This document shows, in pieces, positions 34,463-44,540 of a stretch of DNA of 64,000 nt. The notes beneath the pieces were generated by a model, which searched no databases, had not been told where the DNA came from, and worked only from the letters and a program-made list of their open reading frames with translations. This stretch comes from Wolfiporia cocos (taxonomy: Eukaryota; Basidiomycota; Agaricomycetes; Polyporales; Phaeolaceae). Positions within the stretch are counted from its first letter, which is position 1. Each line of letters opens with the position of its first letter. The position numbers and the translations under genes are program-made. The stretch lies in the NCBI GenBank assembly GCA_029448655.1, contig JACCLO010000008.1, positions 1,302,001-1,366,000 of the forward strand. Reading direction: 5' to 3'.

Positions 34463-35985
34463 CCCGCTTCCTTCTGCTTTTCCTTCCATCATCGCGGGTG
34501 TATTGACATCCACGATAGGAGTACGTTTGACTGGTCAACTGACTGGATGGGCGACCACCAAGGATCTAATCTTGCATCTAGCTGGGAAGCTGACTGTTCG
34601 AGTGCGTGCTCCGGCTCTCGCTGGTGAAGAGTTCCTAGGAGCTGATGCTGAGCGGTTGTTAGGGAGGTACTGGCCGCATCCTCGAGTACTTCGGCCCCGG
34701 CGTGTTCAACCAGTCTTGCACAGGCCTGCAATGGTCGTGAACATGAGTGCTGAGGTCGGTGCAACGATGTCCACATTTCCCTACACGCCAGACATGCGCG
34801 CGTACCTCACCGCTACTGGCCGTGCGCCTGTTGCACACGCCGTGGATGACACAGCTGCTGAAGGCTTCCTTGCGGCGGAATAGGGTGTGGAATATGATGG
34901 GACATCGTGCATACTCACGTCGTCTCATCCCGCATCCAAGTTCCATTATTAATTCCCCACCTTGGGGCTTAATCCTCGCATGGTGCAATTTTGCTGACGG
35001 CTGGCTGGATGGCAGAACTTGTCCAAGCTGGAGCCGACCATCAACGCGCCGTTCACCCCTGATCTCGCGACGCCCCTTTCTAACTTCGGCGCATTGTTAA
35101 TCAAGGAACAGGGCTGGAAGGACGAGTTGTCTGCGGGTCTGATTGGTTTGTGCATGAACAGCTCGTACAAGGACATGGTGTGCGCTCCGCTCTCTTCCTA
35201 CCTATCATGGACAGTGTTGACGCATGGACAGCACAGACGAGTGTTGTGTATTTGGCTAAGCAAGCGAAGGCTGCAGGACTTACGGTGAAGGTGCGGCAGG
35301 CGCGCAATCCTCCCCTCTAGGACCGGGTTGAACTTGAGGATAGAGGGGACGTGTAGTGGAAATGCGGGGACAAGAAGGACAAGGAGAACGGTGCGTGATT
35401 CTGCAAGGACTTAGCAATGGCCGATGCTGAACGTCCTCTTCAGCGATCCTCACGTCGTTCAACCAGTCAGTATACCACCACTTGTTTCGAAGTTGCTCTG
35501 ATCCCTCACCCCTCTGCAGCAACCTCAAGCCCCGTAACGACGGTAGTCGGCTCATGATGAACTTCCTCGCCTCACCCACTATCGTCACCGTGATAGCCTT
35601 CTCCGGCAAACTCTCTTAAACCCGATGATAGACACACTCTGCATGCCCTCTGGTGTGTCCTCCAAGTTTATGCCGCTAAAGGGCCAGGGCCTGCCCACGG
35701 CAAGCTTCGCCCCTGGCGAGACCGCTTTCTGCCCGCGTCCGACGTCCTCCCCTCAGCCCGACACGGAGGTCGTCATCCGGCCCGACTCGCAGCGGCTCGA
35801 CCGCCTCGAGCCGTTCCCTTCACACTTTGGCGAGGGCAGCGGGAACCCGCGCGGCCTGGAGCTTCCGCCGTTGAAGGTGCTCATGCGCATTTGGGGAAAG
35901 TGGATCACATCTCGGCAGTGGACCCGCGGCTCAAGTACAAGGGCCATCTCATGAATATCTCGGAGAACCTTTGGTCCTTTAAGAC
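34463..35985 (+). pseudogene. Aconitase (aconitate hydratase) pseudogene
   Basis: Three blocks in order match mitochondrial aconitase: GVRLTGQLTGWATTKDLILH and STFPYTPDMRAYLTATGRAP (34520-34880), LEPTINAPFTPDLATPLSNF and KDELSAGLIGLCMNSSYKDM (35020-35180), and LDRLEPF plus KYKGHLMNISENLW (35770-35975). Frames change between blocks, stop codons interrupt, and the segment between about 35310 and 35620 is lost or scrambled. The iron-sulphur cysteine motif GSCTNSS of active enzymes reads GLCMNSS. No introns are evident within the blocks. Both ends of the gene are missing, so this is a decayed fragment, perhaps carried here by a mobile element. Confidence 0.88.
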
Positions 35986-36306
35986 ATGCGGAGCTGAATA
36001 GTGTTTACATTGCATCCGACAGTGATTACTGTATGTTGAGTGTCATATAGTTGCATGAGATTAGCTTAAGCGCAGCAGAAGGCGACAAACGACGAGGGAG
36101 GAGAGGTTAACGTAGCGTTTGACCACGACCATGAAGCATCGCAGAGCGAGACGGATACCATTCCTGGCAAAATGTGTCAAGACGCACCAGCCACCTTAGT
36201 CTCAGTTCCAGACCTTATACCTGTGGCGCCTGCAGCCCGGACATATCCGGGCGGAGTGCAAAAAAAATTGCAAGCAGCCACTGTACAAGGTCTGGTGGGT
36301 TTTGGC
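35986..36306. other. Unassigned sequence between the aconitase remnant and an inverted-repeat element
   Basis: I see no gene or recognisable repeat in these 320 bp. Confidence 0.35.
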
Positions 36307-36770
36307 AGGGCAGGTGTAGGTGACCCCATCTCGTGACCACGATACCAATGCCTACAGCGTGCAATGCAGTTGCACTCAATGAGCTCACAAACATGAAGCC
36401 TAGCTGGCCATGTCTGTAATGTACTGCCGCTCCTAAGTGCAAAACCAGTGCCTCGGTGGCATCAAGCTGCTGGTCATAAGCACTCTGTCAGGCCCAATAC
36501 TTTCTCAGTGATTAAGCGGCATGTATTTGCAGACACATATTGACAATTTTTTCAGCCACAATGCACGCCGCATTGAGCATATCTGTGAATAGGCTAACGT
36601 CGCGATTGAACAGACTCCTGTGAGTTTACTTAGATGACATTATGACAGTCTATCAAAAAGACCAGACCTGATACAGGTAGCACATAAGTACAATTGTGAG
36701 GATGCATACGCACACCGCATCGCGCTGTATGCACCAGTGTCACGGTCATGAGACGGGGTCACCTACACCC
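36307..36770. repeat. Inverted-repeat element abutting the 5' LTR of element A
   Basis: The left end (AGGTGTAGGTGACCCCATCT, 36309) and the reverse complement of the right end (GGGTGTAGGTGACCCCGTCT, ending 36770) match for about 50 bp with scattered changes. The right end touches the first base of the element A LTR. The interior is non-coding. It looks like a miniature DNA transposon whose outer right flank has been lost; no target duplication can be seen. Confidence 0.6.
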
Positions 36771-37479
36771 TGTTACGGTTATTTTTGATTTCTCGAATAT
36801 CGACAGAACTCACCACTGGGCAAATACGATACAGGGACTTGTTGCGCAACCAACTCCCCTGGCTACTCGTGACTCTACTGGGCGCATCCCCAGTTGTACT
36901 AGTCTATGGGGCGCGTTTCACCTTTGGCAGATCCAACTCTGCCACCGTTTCATGTTCATCGTTTGTTAGCTGATAGATGGCGTTCAACCGCCATCATTCC
37001 TATCTATCATCTCAGGAAAATCACTACATACCTATCAAACGTTTGATACCATAGCGTAGATAGTATCGGTGACATCTGGGATGGACTCGACCCCTGAAAC
37101 CCAACGTAGTATATAAACTAATGTACCTACTGTCGAGGCTCTTCAGCTCGACCTTGTTGTATAAACAAGAAGTCTTATACTCGTTCTCAAACGTAGGAAA
37201 CTACGCTCAGTATTACTCACTCGAGCAACCGAACGACTAAGTCCTGGAAGTGCACACTGACTTCTCGGACTTAGGCGAGTCTTATATTCTATTAGACTCA
37301 CACTTGAACAGATTATATCCTCTAACGCGGATTGGATATTATACGATCTCCTAGGAACTTCACCTAGGACCTGAAGGCATCTAATGAGCATTTGCCTTGC
37401 ATACGGCTATACGCCCACGTGCAGAAGAACCATCTATATTCGCGACTCGAATATACGAACGGGTATTCGACCCGTAACA
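36771..37479 (+). repeat. 5' LTR of element A with TATA box and self-primer
   Basis: A TATATAA box starts at 37110. About 35 bp downstream lies AGCTCGACCTT (37145-37155), which is complementary at 10 of 11 positions to AAGGTCAAGCT (37481-37491) just inside the LTR. Between them is the palindrome GTCGAG-GCTCTTCAG-CTCGAC. The arrangement suggests that the transcript starts near 37145 and primes its own reverse transcription. Confidence 0.85.
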
Positions 37480-37491
37480 GAAGGTCAAGCT
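37480..37491 (+). promoter_or_regulatory. Putative self-priming primer binding site of element A
   Basis: GAAGGTCAAGCT begins at the first base after the 5' LTR and pairs with LTR bases 37145-37155 (one A-C mismatch). It does not resemble the 3' end of a common tRNA. In Tf1 and relatives the 5' end of the transcript fills this role. Confidence 0.65.
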
Positions 37492-37525
37492 TATCACACC
37501 CTCACCTACCACGGTGTAAGGGCAC

Positions 37526-39373
37526 ATGATATTTGGACCAGAATTCCCAGCACGACTGATTGAACTCTTGCCCGAGGACATTCAGGGAGTCTACAGACTC
37601 AACCGATACGAGTGGACTGACACCATTGGAGCCTTCCGTAACCGCGGAGGAATTGTTGTCATTCCAAGAGAAGATAGGGCATCGAAGTGGGTAGAAGTAT
37701 ACCCCTCCGCAAGAACGACCGCTTGGGAAATAACGCGTGAAGCGTTCGAACGATTCAGAGAAATCCCTCCGATGTCAACCGCGACGTTGACCAAAAACGA
37801 AACCGAAACCATTAACAGAACCTTCGATGCCGATGGAAATACGAATCAGCCTTCGGGCGCCACAGGAATGGCAGGAATTGAGCGCATCGGAGATGATGGG
37901 AGAAATCCTGGAAACTTTACAGGAACAGATAACAGCCAGACCGGAGGACAGGACCCTCCAGGATTTACATCTGCTTTTGCGCAGAGTGGGATTGGGCCTA
38001 TGGCTGGAGGAACAGACCTCTTTGGAAACCCCCCACAGAACGCACCCGGAATGGGTAGCAGAGGAAATCCGTCTTGGACTAGCCCAAGCGGAGGAATGGG
38101 AACGACAAACCCAGGAACATGGCCTTCAGGCCTATTTGGACGAACCTCCGCAGGCACAAGCGGAGGAGGAATGGGAGGAAACTTCGGACTCGGAGGAGGG
38201 AATGCCCCCCCCTCCTGGAGGACTCGGAGGAGGAACCCCCGCGAACCCCGGAGGAGGAAACCCTGGAGGAAACCCAGGGAACCCCGGAGGAAACCAAGGA
38301 AACCCGGGTGGAGGATACCCGGGAGGAGGAGGACCCCCAGGCGGGCCCCCACCACCGAATGCGCCGCAACCCCAACCTCCGGCGCCGAACCCGTACTATC
38401 GACCCCCGATGATAAAGATCAATCCCCCAGACGTATTCGATGGGGAACGATCCGACATGCAGAACTTCATAAACCAGTGCAATTCCTGGTTTACGATGTA
38501 CGAAACGTCATTCCAGAACAACGTTCAGAGAGTGATCTTTATCCTCTCTTATATTTCAAACAAGGGGAAAACGGGCTAATGGAAACAGAATTATCACCGG
38601 GTCTATACGAACCCCCAAACAAAACGATTCTTCCCGCCTAGTCTTGCACAGTTTGATGCAGACTTCCAGAAAGCCTTCGGAGCCATCGAAGAAGTACAGA
38701 AGGCGCGGAAGAAAATCCTGGACGTGACCCAGGACAGAAAGGACATCGATGATTATATCACCGAGTTCAACAACTTGGCCGGGAAGGCCCAGTACGATCG
38801 ATACAGCGCGGACGGGAACGCGTTGCTCATAACCCTCTTCGAGAAAGGGTTACCTGAACATACGACCCGATATATCATTGGCGTTCGGCCGCTACCAGCG
38901 ACCATTGATGAATGGCAGTCCGCTGCCTCATACTATGAAAATACGTACAAGATATTCTTGAAACGGGATAAACCGTTTGTCAAGAAAAAGGCTTGGCAAG
39001 CCTTGAACCAAAATAATGGACGCACTAGTGCTCCACAGACAACCGCACCAAAAGATCCGAATGCGATGGATGTAGATCGAATGACCACCCAGGAAAGGGA
39101 TGATCACATCAAGAAGGGAAAATGCTTCACCTGTCATCAACAGGACATATGTCGCGAGACTGCCCGAAGAGGCCGAGGAAGCCAGCCCGCCCTAGGCGGA
39201 CTACTCGAAAAACCGAAGAAGAAGAAGCCGAACAAGAAGCTCGCATTGAAGAAGTCTCTGAGGAAGAGACTGAATACATCACCGCTAACAGGGCGGTCAC
39301 AGCAATTAGGGCTCTGAAAGCCAAGAACCCCGAGCTCCTAGCACGGCTCGTAGAAGAACAGGATTTTGCCTAG
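37526..39373 (+). pseudogene. Gag of element A, frameshifted
   Basis: The N-terminal part reads in one frame from 37526 to about 37830 and continues in another frame from 37827 through an acidic, proline/glycine-rich segment (PGGNPGNPGGNQGNPGGGYP) into the capsid core (PPDVFDGERSDMQNFINQC). TAA at 38577-38579 interrupts the capsid; the same frame then continues to the zinc knuckle. The knuckle (C-x2-C-x4-H-x4-C) is split at about 39143 by a one-base deletion: CFTC lies in one frame and GHMSRDC in the next. Gag would coat the RNA and form particles. As it stands this copy cannot make a full-length Gag. Confidence 0.85.
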
Positions 39374-40151
39374 GAGGGAAGCCCACGGTCTTACCCTCCG
39401 AGAAAGCAGCGCATGTAATTACCTCGTTCGAGAAGAATCGATCCCGGTAATCATGACGCTGGCAAAACCCGTGAAGTGCAATGCACTAATCGACTCAGGA
39501 GCAATGTCGAACCTGATCCACAGCAGAGTGGTAGAAAAATACAAGGTGCCCACGCAACCCTTGAAGAACCCGATCATCGTCAAAAATGTTGACGGAACAG
39601 AAAACAAAGATGGGCGAATAGACCGAGAAGCTACCATACTACTACGATATCCGAGGACCCAGAAAACGCGAAAAGTCCGATTCCTCGTAGGATCAATCGG
39701 AGCAGAAAATATGATTCTAGGGTATGGATGGCTAAAAGACAAAAACCCCACAATCGACTGGAAGGACCAAACAGTCGATGTACGATCGATACTAGGGGCA
39801 GAAGAAAAGAAACAGGAAGCCACAATCCGAATGGATACGGTGGAGATGGTAGTTGCCTCAGAAGGAAAAATTCCAACAAGGGGGACCCAAGAAGCTGCAG
39901 AGTACGACCTTTACGCCGCAGAAGAAACCGAGATTCCCGCCGGAGGATGGAAACTTGTCTCCACAGGAGTAAAAATGAAGATCCCGAAGAAGGGATTGTA
40001 TGGAAGGCTGGAAGGGATCGTATGGAAGGCTGGCCGGACGATCAGGCAACACCCTCAGACATGGATTAGTGGTACAAGCCGGAATTATAGACTCGGACTA
40101 CCGAGGAGACGTCGGAGCCATCGTCTTCAACTACTCAGACAAAGCGCATAG
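39366..40151 (+). pseudogene. Protease and first part of dUTPase of element A, frame broken
   Basis: An aspartic protease with the active site LIDSGAMSNLI and the later ILGYGWL flap-end motif is followed by a dUTPase start with motif 1 (AEYDLYAAEE). The frame overlaps the end of gag by 8 bases and the start of the next pol frame by 150 bases. A 22-bp tandem duplication at 39990-40033 falls in dUTPase motif 2 and pushes translation into a wrong frame, which ends at 40151. The rest of the dUTPase is in the next frame. Confidence 0.88.
39990..40033 (+). repeat. 22-bp tandem duplication inside the dUTPase coding region
   Basis: AAGGGATTGTATGGAAGGCT (39990) is repeated from 40012 with one T-to-C difference; each unit is 22 bp including a final GG. 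Because 22 is one more than a multiple of three, the duplication alone explains the frameshift between the protease and reverse transcriptase frames. Confidence 0.92.
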
Positions 40152-43100
40152 AATTATCCCGGGCATGCGAATAGCCCAGATAATTTTCGAACGACACCTC
40201 ACCCCTGACATCTTAGAAGTCGAAGACCTAGACGAAACAGAACGAGGGGAGAAAGGGTTCGGATCCACGGACCAGCCAGAAGAAACAGCGCAGCGGCTCT
40301 ATACTCCCGAAGAGTACGAAGCGATCCGACACTTCGCAAAAGATAACCCTAAGATCATAGGAAAGAAAGGGGAGACGCGAAAGAAGTTCCGAACAAAGAT
40401 ACAAATCATCAACGCTGTCAGGAAAGCGCTGACGAAATCCCAGGAATTCGCACAAAAAACCCCTGAACCAGAACGAACGATTGAAGAGATGGTCCCGAAA
40501 CACCTACTGGACTTCGCCAAGGTGTTCAGTAAGGAATCCGCAGCAGCGTTTCCCCCATCGAGACCATGGGACCACACAATCAAATTAAAACCCGATTTTG
40601 TGCCGAAAGACTGCAAAGTCTATGCACTCTCGCCTAAAGAGCAACAGGCGCTGGACGAATTCCTGAAAGAAAACTTGGCCAAGGGATTCATAGTCCCTTC
40701 AAAATCCCCGATGGCGTCACCATTCTTTTTCGTCCCAAAGAAAGACAGCGGCCTACGACCCTGTCAAGATTATCGATATCTGAATGAAGGAACGATAAAG
40801 AACGTTTATCCCTTGCCACTGATCTCAGAACTCCTGGAAAAGCTAGAAGGAGCAAAGATCTTCACAAAAATGGACCTTAGAGCGGGATACAACAACGTGC
40901 GAATCAAAAAAGGAGACGAATGGAAAGCGGCCTTCAAAACGAACCGAGGGTTGTACGAGCCCACGGTTATGTTTTTCAGATTGTGCAATGCACCCGGGAC
41001 CTTTCAGGCAATGATGAATGAAATCCGGAAAGAAGAAATCCTTGAAGGATGGGTGCTTCTTTATATGGACGACATCCTCATTTTCTCGGAAAACGAGAAA
41101 ATACACAAGGAACGGGAGCGGCGGATCCTTCAGAGATTGGTGGATAACCACCTCTTTGTGAAACCCGAGAAATGCGCCTTCGGCGTCGACAGAGTCAAAT
41201 TTCTGGGACTAGTCATCACCCCAGGAAATATCCAGATGGACCCAGCGAAACTCAATGGGATTAAGGAGTGGCCGACTCCCCGAAATCTCAAAGAAGTCAG
41301 ATCCTTCCTAGGATTTGCGAACTTCTATCGGAAATTTATCGATCACTACTCTACGCATGCCCGACCCTTGGTAGACCTCACAAAAACGGTCACAGGGACA
41401 GGGTTCCGATGGACGGAAAAAGAACAGAAAGCATTCGAATTCATGAAGAAAGCATTCACGACGGCGCCCGCACTAGGAACACCAGATAAGGAGAAACCGT
41501 TCATCCTCGAAACAGATGCATCTCAGTTCGCCACAGGAGCAGTACTGAAACAGATAGATGAAACAGGGAGCGAACGGCCGGTGGGATATCTCTCACAATC
41601 CCTGACACCAACAGAACGGAACTACGAAATCTACGATCGCGAACTACTCGGGATAGTCCGAGCATTAGAAGAATGGCAACACCTATTGGAAGGAGCACCG
41701 CATCGGATCTTGATCCGAAGTGATCATCAGAACCTGACGTATTGGAGAAGCGCACAGCGCCTAAATCGGCGACAAGCGAGATGGCATCTATTCCTTTCGC
41801 AATTCGACCTGAAATTGCAGCATGTCCCCGGAAGGAAACTAGTCATGGCCGACACGCTTTCCAGGTTGTACCACCTAGACGAAAGCAACGAAGACAACGA
41901 GGGAATCACCATGATTCCAGACAAACTCGTTGTCCACGCAATCCAGATCCCGATCATTGATCGAATCAAGAACGCCAACGATCGAGATGAATCTGCGGAA
42001 CAGGCGATCCGCGCTCTAGGGGGCACAGGCGAATTCCCCGCAAGAACCACCGCAGATGAATGGCAACAAACGGATGGGATACTGCTCTACAGGGGCAGGA
42101 TATACGTACCGAAGGATGAGGGCCTTCGACGGGACGTCATCTCAAAATACCACGACACGATCCCGGCCGGACACCCTGGGATCTGGGGTACAACAGTACA
42201 GGTTACAACCCACTTTTGGTGGCCTGACATGAGAACAATGATAGCGGAATATGTCCGGGGCTGTGCAATCTGTCAACAGATGAAACCTGATAGGAATCCG
42301 CTGAAACCCCCTTTACAACCAATACCGACACGGGAAGACGCCCTCCCCTTCTCACAGTGCTCGGTCGATTTTGTCACCGACCTGCCAAGAGTCGGAAAGT
42401 ATGACTCCATGATGGTGATTGTTGACCATGGCCTATCCAAGGCCATCTCTCTCACCCCATGCGACAAAACGATCACTAGCGAAGGGGCGGCAGAGATATT
42501 TCACCGGAAAATCTACTCGCTATATGGCATTCCCCGAAAGATCATTTCAGACAGAGGACCGCAGTTTGCATCAAAGCTTTTCAAGGAATTATGCAAGCTG
42601 CAGGGAACAGAATCAGCGATGAGTACAGCGTACCATCCACAGACCGACGGACAGACAGAAAGAATGAATCAACAGATCGAAGTATACCTTCGCATCTATT
42701 GCATGAACGACCCTTTCCAATGGGTACAACGACTGCCTGACGTCGAATTTGCGCACAACACCAGACGAACCGAAAACCGGCCAGCGCCGCTCGAAATAAT
42801 CCTAGGATACGTCCCGAGGGGATTCCCAGATTATGACAGAGTAGGGAACGTCCCGGCAGCAGTTGACAGGATCAAGAAGATCAAAGAGGCGCGAAAGATG
42901 GCATTCATCGCGCATGAATTAGCCCAGAAAAGAATGGCAGGGCGGTTCCTCAGAGAACTGCCAAAGCTCGAGAAAGGGGACAAGGTCTGGCTCGATGCCA
43001 AGAACCTAACAATCCCCTACGAATCAAACAAACTAGCACCAAAAAGAGAGGGACCCTTCACCATCGCAGAAAAGATGGGACCCACGACATACCGGTTGCA

Positions 43101-44529
43101 GTTACCGACGAACTGGAAAATTCATCCAGTATTCCACGCCGCCTTACTAAAACCGTTCAGAGAAACGAGGGTGCACGGACCCAATTACCTACGGCCGCCA
43201 CCTGATATCATCAAGGGACAAGAAGAGTATGAAGTCGAAGCCATCTTGGCTGATAGATGGCGAGGAAAGAAGCACCAGTACTTCGTCAAGTGGAAGGGCT
43301 ATGCCACGGCCGACAACTCATGGGAAGATGAGGTGAACTTGGAGCATTCCAAGGAGCTGATAAAAGACTACCACAGGACGAGAGTCAGGACAACCCCAAC
43401 ACTCAAAAACAAGACAGTAATAGTATGTCGACGACTCGCCACCAGCTCCCCCGCCGTACCACGACCCCTGGCGATGCAGATCGTCGAGAAGGCCGACCGC
43501 GAGGTACGCCACCAAGAAGGTACTCCCCCCAGCATCTGCAGATTAGACACGCCCTCCTCTGGTACAGGGCCGAGGGACCTTTTGCTGGCCGAGCCGATGG
43601 CTGGTCGGCCCTCTTCGACATCACGCAGGACCTCACCCACGTCTACAGCTCGTACCAGAACATCACTGAGGACCTCGTCCGAATGGAGGGGCAGATCAGA
43701 GCGCAGAGAGAGGGACTCGAACTACTCACCGACAGACTTATCGACCGATTGGCCGCCACCACGACGGCCCAACTACGACACGTGCTCAATGACTTCGAGG
43801 ATCGCGAGCACGTTGCTCCCAATCGACCCGAATACACACCGCAACCCGCCCGCTTTTTCACCCCTGACGAACGACGCCGAGTTGCAAGGCCGTTTGATTT
43901 TATGGAGGGCGATAGAGTATTATTTCCGTTGCCTACCGAGACTCAGAGGGCCCGCCGAACAGGAGTTAGAGACCCGACGCCACGTATTCCTGGTATGGGA
44001 GGCAACGGGAGACGTGAACCACCTGCACGCCCGACGAGCCCTAGGGCTACCCCAGCGCAACAGCGAAGAGCGAATAGCACGCCACCTATTCGACGATCTC
44101 CTTCAGTGCAGAGTATTACCCGCGAGGAGTTTGAGCGAGGTGCGAGGGAGCACGAACGAGACACCGCCTCCCTACCAACATGGGCCGCACGAAACCTCCA
44201 CCGAGCCGCACACCACTGGAGGTACCAGCATAGCGAATACCTCCGCGATATCCCTTCCTTACGGGTACCAGCGAGGCCCTCACCTGAGCAGCCATGCCGA
44301 CAATGTGGTTCCGCTAACCACTGGATCCTCGACTGCCCCGATTATATTTGCAGAACTTGTGGGCTCAATCAACCAGGTCATCGACAGAATGAATGCCGCC
44401 AACACTTCGTATGGCGAACTCCTACGACCCCGTCCCTCAGCGGGAACGGCGACATCTACAACGAGCAGGACACCAAGGCACTCTGAAGAGGGGAGCTTGG
44501 AAAATTCGTCGAGGCCGACAAATGCTTAG
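40000..44529 (+). CDS. Pol polyprotein of element A: dUTPase 3' part, RT, RNase H, integrase, chromodomain
   Basis: The frame is open for 1509 codons. It starts inside the dUTPase (motif 3 IIDSDYRGDVGAIVF, motif 4 MRIAQIIF, motif 5 RGEKGFGSTD). Reverse transcriptase covers about residues 230-410 with the active site YMDD at 355-358. RNase H covers 503-620 (ETDAS, YDRELL, SDHQNL). Integrase has the HHCC finger at 718-758, catalytic residues in SVDFVTD, ISDRGPQF and DGQTERMNQQIE, and a GPF module. A chromodomain lies at 1077-1128 (EYEVEAILADRW, YFVKWKGY, SWEDE). About 380 further residues run on to a stop at 44527 and are overlapped by ORF3. All catalytic residues are present, but the upstream frameshift separates it from protease. 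The nominal first codon is not a natural start. Confidence 0.95.
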   Translation: MEGWKGSYGRLAGRSGNTLRHGLVVQAGIIDSDYRGDVGAIVFNYSDKAHRIIPGMRIAQIIFERHLTPDILEVEDLDETERGEKGFGSTDQPEETAQRLYTPEEYEAIRHFAKDNPKIIGKKGETRKKFRTKIQIINAVRKALTKSQEFAQKTPEPERTIEEMVPKHLLDFAKVFSKESAAAFPPSRPWDHTIKLKPDFVPKDCKVYALSPKEQQALDEFLKENLAKGFIVPSKSPMASPFFFVPKKDSGLRPCQDYRYLNEGTIKNVYPLPLISELLEKLEGAKIFTKMDLRAGYNNVRIKKGDEWKAAFKTNRGLYEPTVMFFRLCNAPGTFQAMMNEIRKEEILEGWVLLYMDDILIFSENEKIHKERERRILQRLVDNHLFVKPEKCAFGVDRVKFLGLVITPGNIQMDPAKLNGIKEWPTPRNLKEVRSFLGFANFYRKFIDHYSTHARPLVDLTKTVTGTGFRWTEKEQKAFEFMKKAFTTAPALGTPDKEKPFILETDASQFATGAVLKQIDETGSERPVGYLSQSLTPTERNYEIYDRELLGIVRALEEWQHLLEGAPHRILIRSDHQNLTYWRSAQRLNRRQARWHLFLSQFDLKLQHVPGRKLVMADTLSRLYHLDESNEDNEGITMIPDKLVVHAIQIPIIDRIKNANDRDESAEQAIRALGGTGEFPARTTADEWQQTDGILLYRGRIYVPKDEGLRRDVISKYHDTIPAGHPGIWGTTVQVTTHFWWPDMRTMIAEYVRGCAICQQMKPDRNPLKPPLQPIPTREDALPFSQCSVDFVTDLPRVGKYDSMMVIVDHGLSKAISLTPCDKTITSEGAAEIFHRKIYSLYGIPRKIISDRGPQFASKLFKELCKLQGTESAMSTAYHPQTDGQTERMNQQIEVYLRIYCMNDPFQWVQRLPDVEFAHNTRRTENRPAPLEIILGYVPRGFPDYDRVGNVPAAVDRIKKIKEARKMAFIAHELAQKRMAGRFLRELPKLEKGDKVWLDAKNLTIPYESNKLAPKREGPFTIAEKMGPTTYRLQLPTNWKIHPVFHAALLKPFRETRVHGPNYLRPPPDIIKGQEEYEVEAILADRWRGKKHQYFVKWKGYATADNSWEDEVNLEHSKELIKDYHRTRVRTTPTLKNKTVIVCRRLATSSPAVPRPLAMQIVEKADREVRHQEGTPPSICRLDTPSSGTGPRDLLLAEPMAGRPSSTSRRTSPTSTARTRTSLRTSSEWRGRSERRERDSNYSPTDLSTDWPPPRRPNYDTCSMTSRIASTLLPIDPNTHRNPPAFSPLTNDAELQGRLILWRAIEYYFRCLPRLRGPAEQELETRRHVFLVWEATGDVNHLHARRALGLPQRNSEERIARHLFDDLLQCRVLPARSLSEVRGSTNETPPPYQHGPHETSTEPHTTGGTSIANTSAISLPYGYQRGPHLSSHADNVVPLTTGSSTAPIIFAELVGSINQVIDRMNAANTSYGELLRPRPSAGTATSTTSRTPRHSEEGSLENSSRPTNA
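43425..44486 (+). CDS. ORF3 of element A: coiled-coil and zinc-knuckle protein overlapping pol
   Basis: A second frame of 353 codons starts at an ATG just after the chromodomain and ends 55 bp before the 3' LTR. It has an arginine-rich start, a predicted coiled coil (ITEDLVRMEGQIRAQREGLE, LLTDRLIDRLAATTTAQLRH), a proline/arginine-rich middle and two C-terminal zinc knuckles: CRQCGSANHWILDC (C-x2-C-x4-H-x4-C) and CRTCGLNQPGHRQNEC (C-x2-C-x6-H-x4-C). Such knuckles bind single-stranded nucleic acid, as nucleocapsid does. The pol frame is open over the same 1.1 kb. The structured composition suggests ORF3 is the real product there. I know no family for it. Confidence 0.7.
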   Translation: MSTTRHQLPRRTTTPGDADRREGRPRGTPPRRYSPQHLQIRHALLWYRAEGPFAGRADGWSALFDITQDLTHVYSSYQNITEDLVRMEGQIRAQREGLELLTDRLIDRLAATTTAQLRHVLNDFEDREHVAPNRPEYTPQPARFFTPDERRRVARPFDFMEGDRVLFPLPTETQRARRTGVRDPTPRIPGMGGNGRREPPARPTSPRATPAQQRRANSTPPIRRSPSVQSITREEFERGAREHERDTASLPTWAARNLHRAAHHWRYQHSEYLRDIPSLRVPARPSPEQPCRQCGSANHWILDCPDYICRTCGLNQPGHRQNECRQHFVWRTPTTPSLSGNGDIYNEQDTKAL

Positions 44530-44540
44530 GGAGGGGCTGA

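Noticed and set aside
18000..36000. CRISPR arrays or bacterial-type operons
   Set aside because: The repeats are LTRs, terminal inverted repeats and minisatellites; genes have spliceosomal introns. The source is a eukaryote.
43390..44529. The last 380 residues of the element A pol frame as a defined C-terminal domain
   Set aside because: They are low-complexity and rich in Thr, Arg and Pro with no motif, while the overlapping ORF3 has zinc knuckles. I treat the pol extension as possibly fortuitous.
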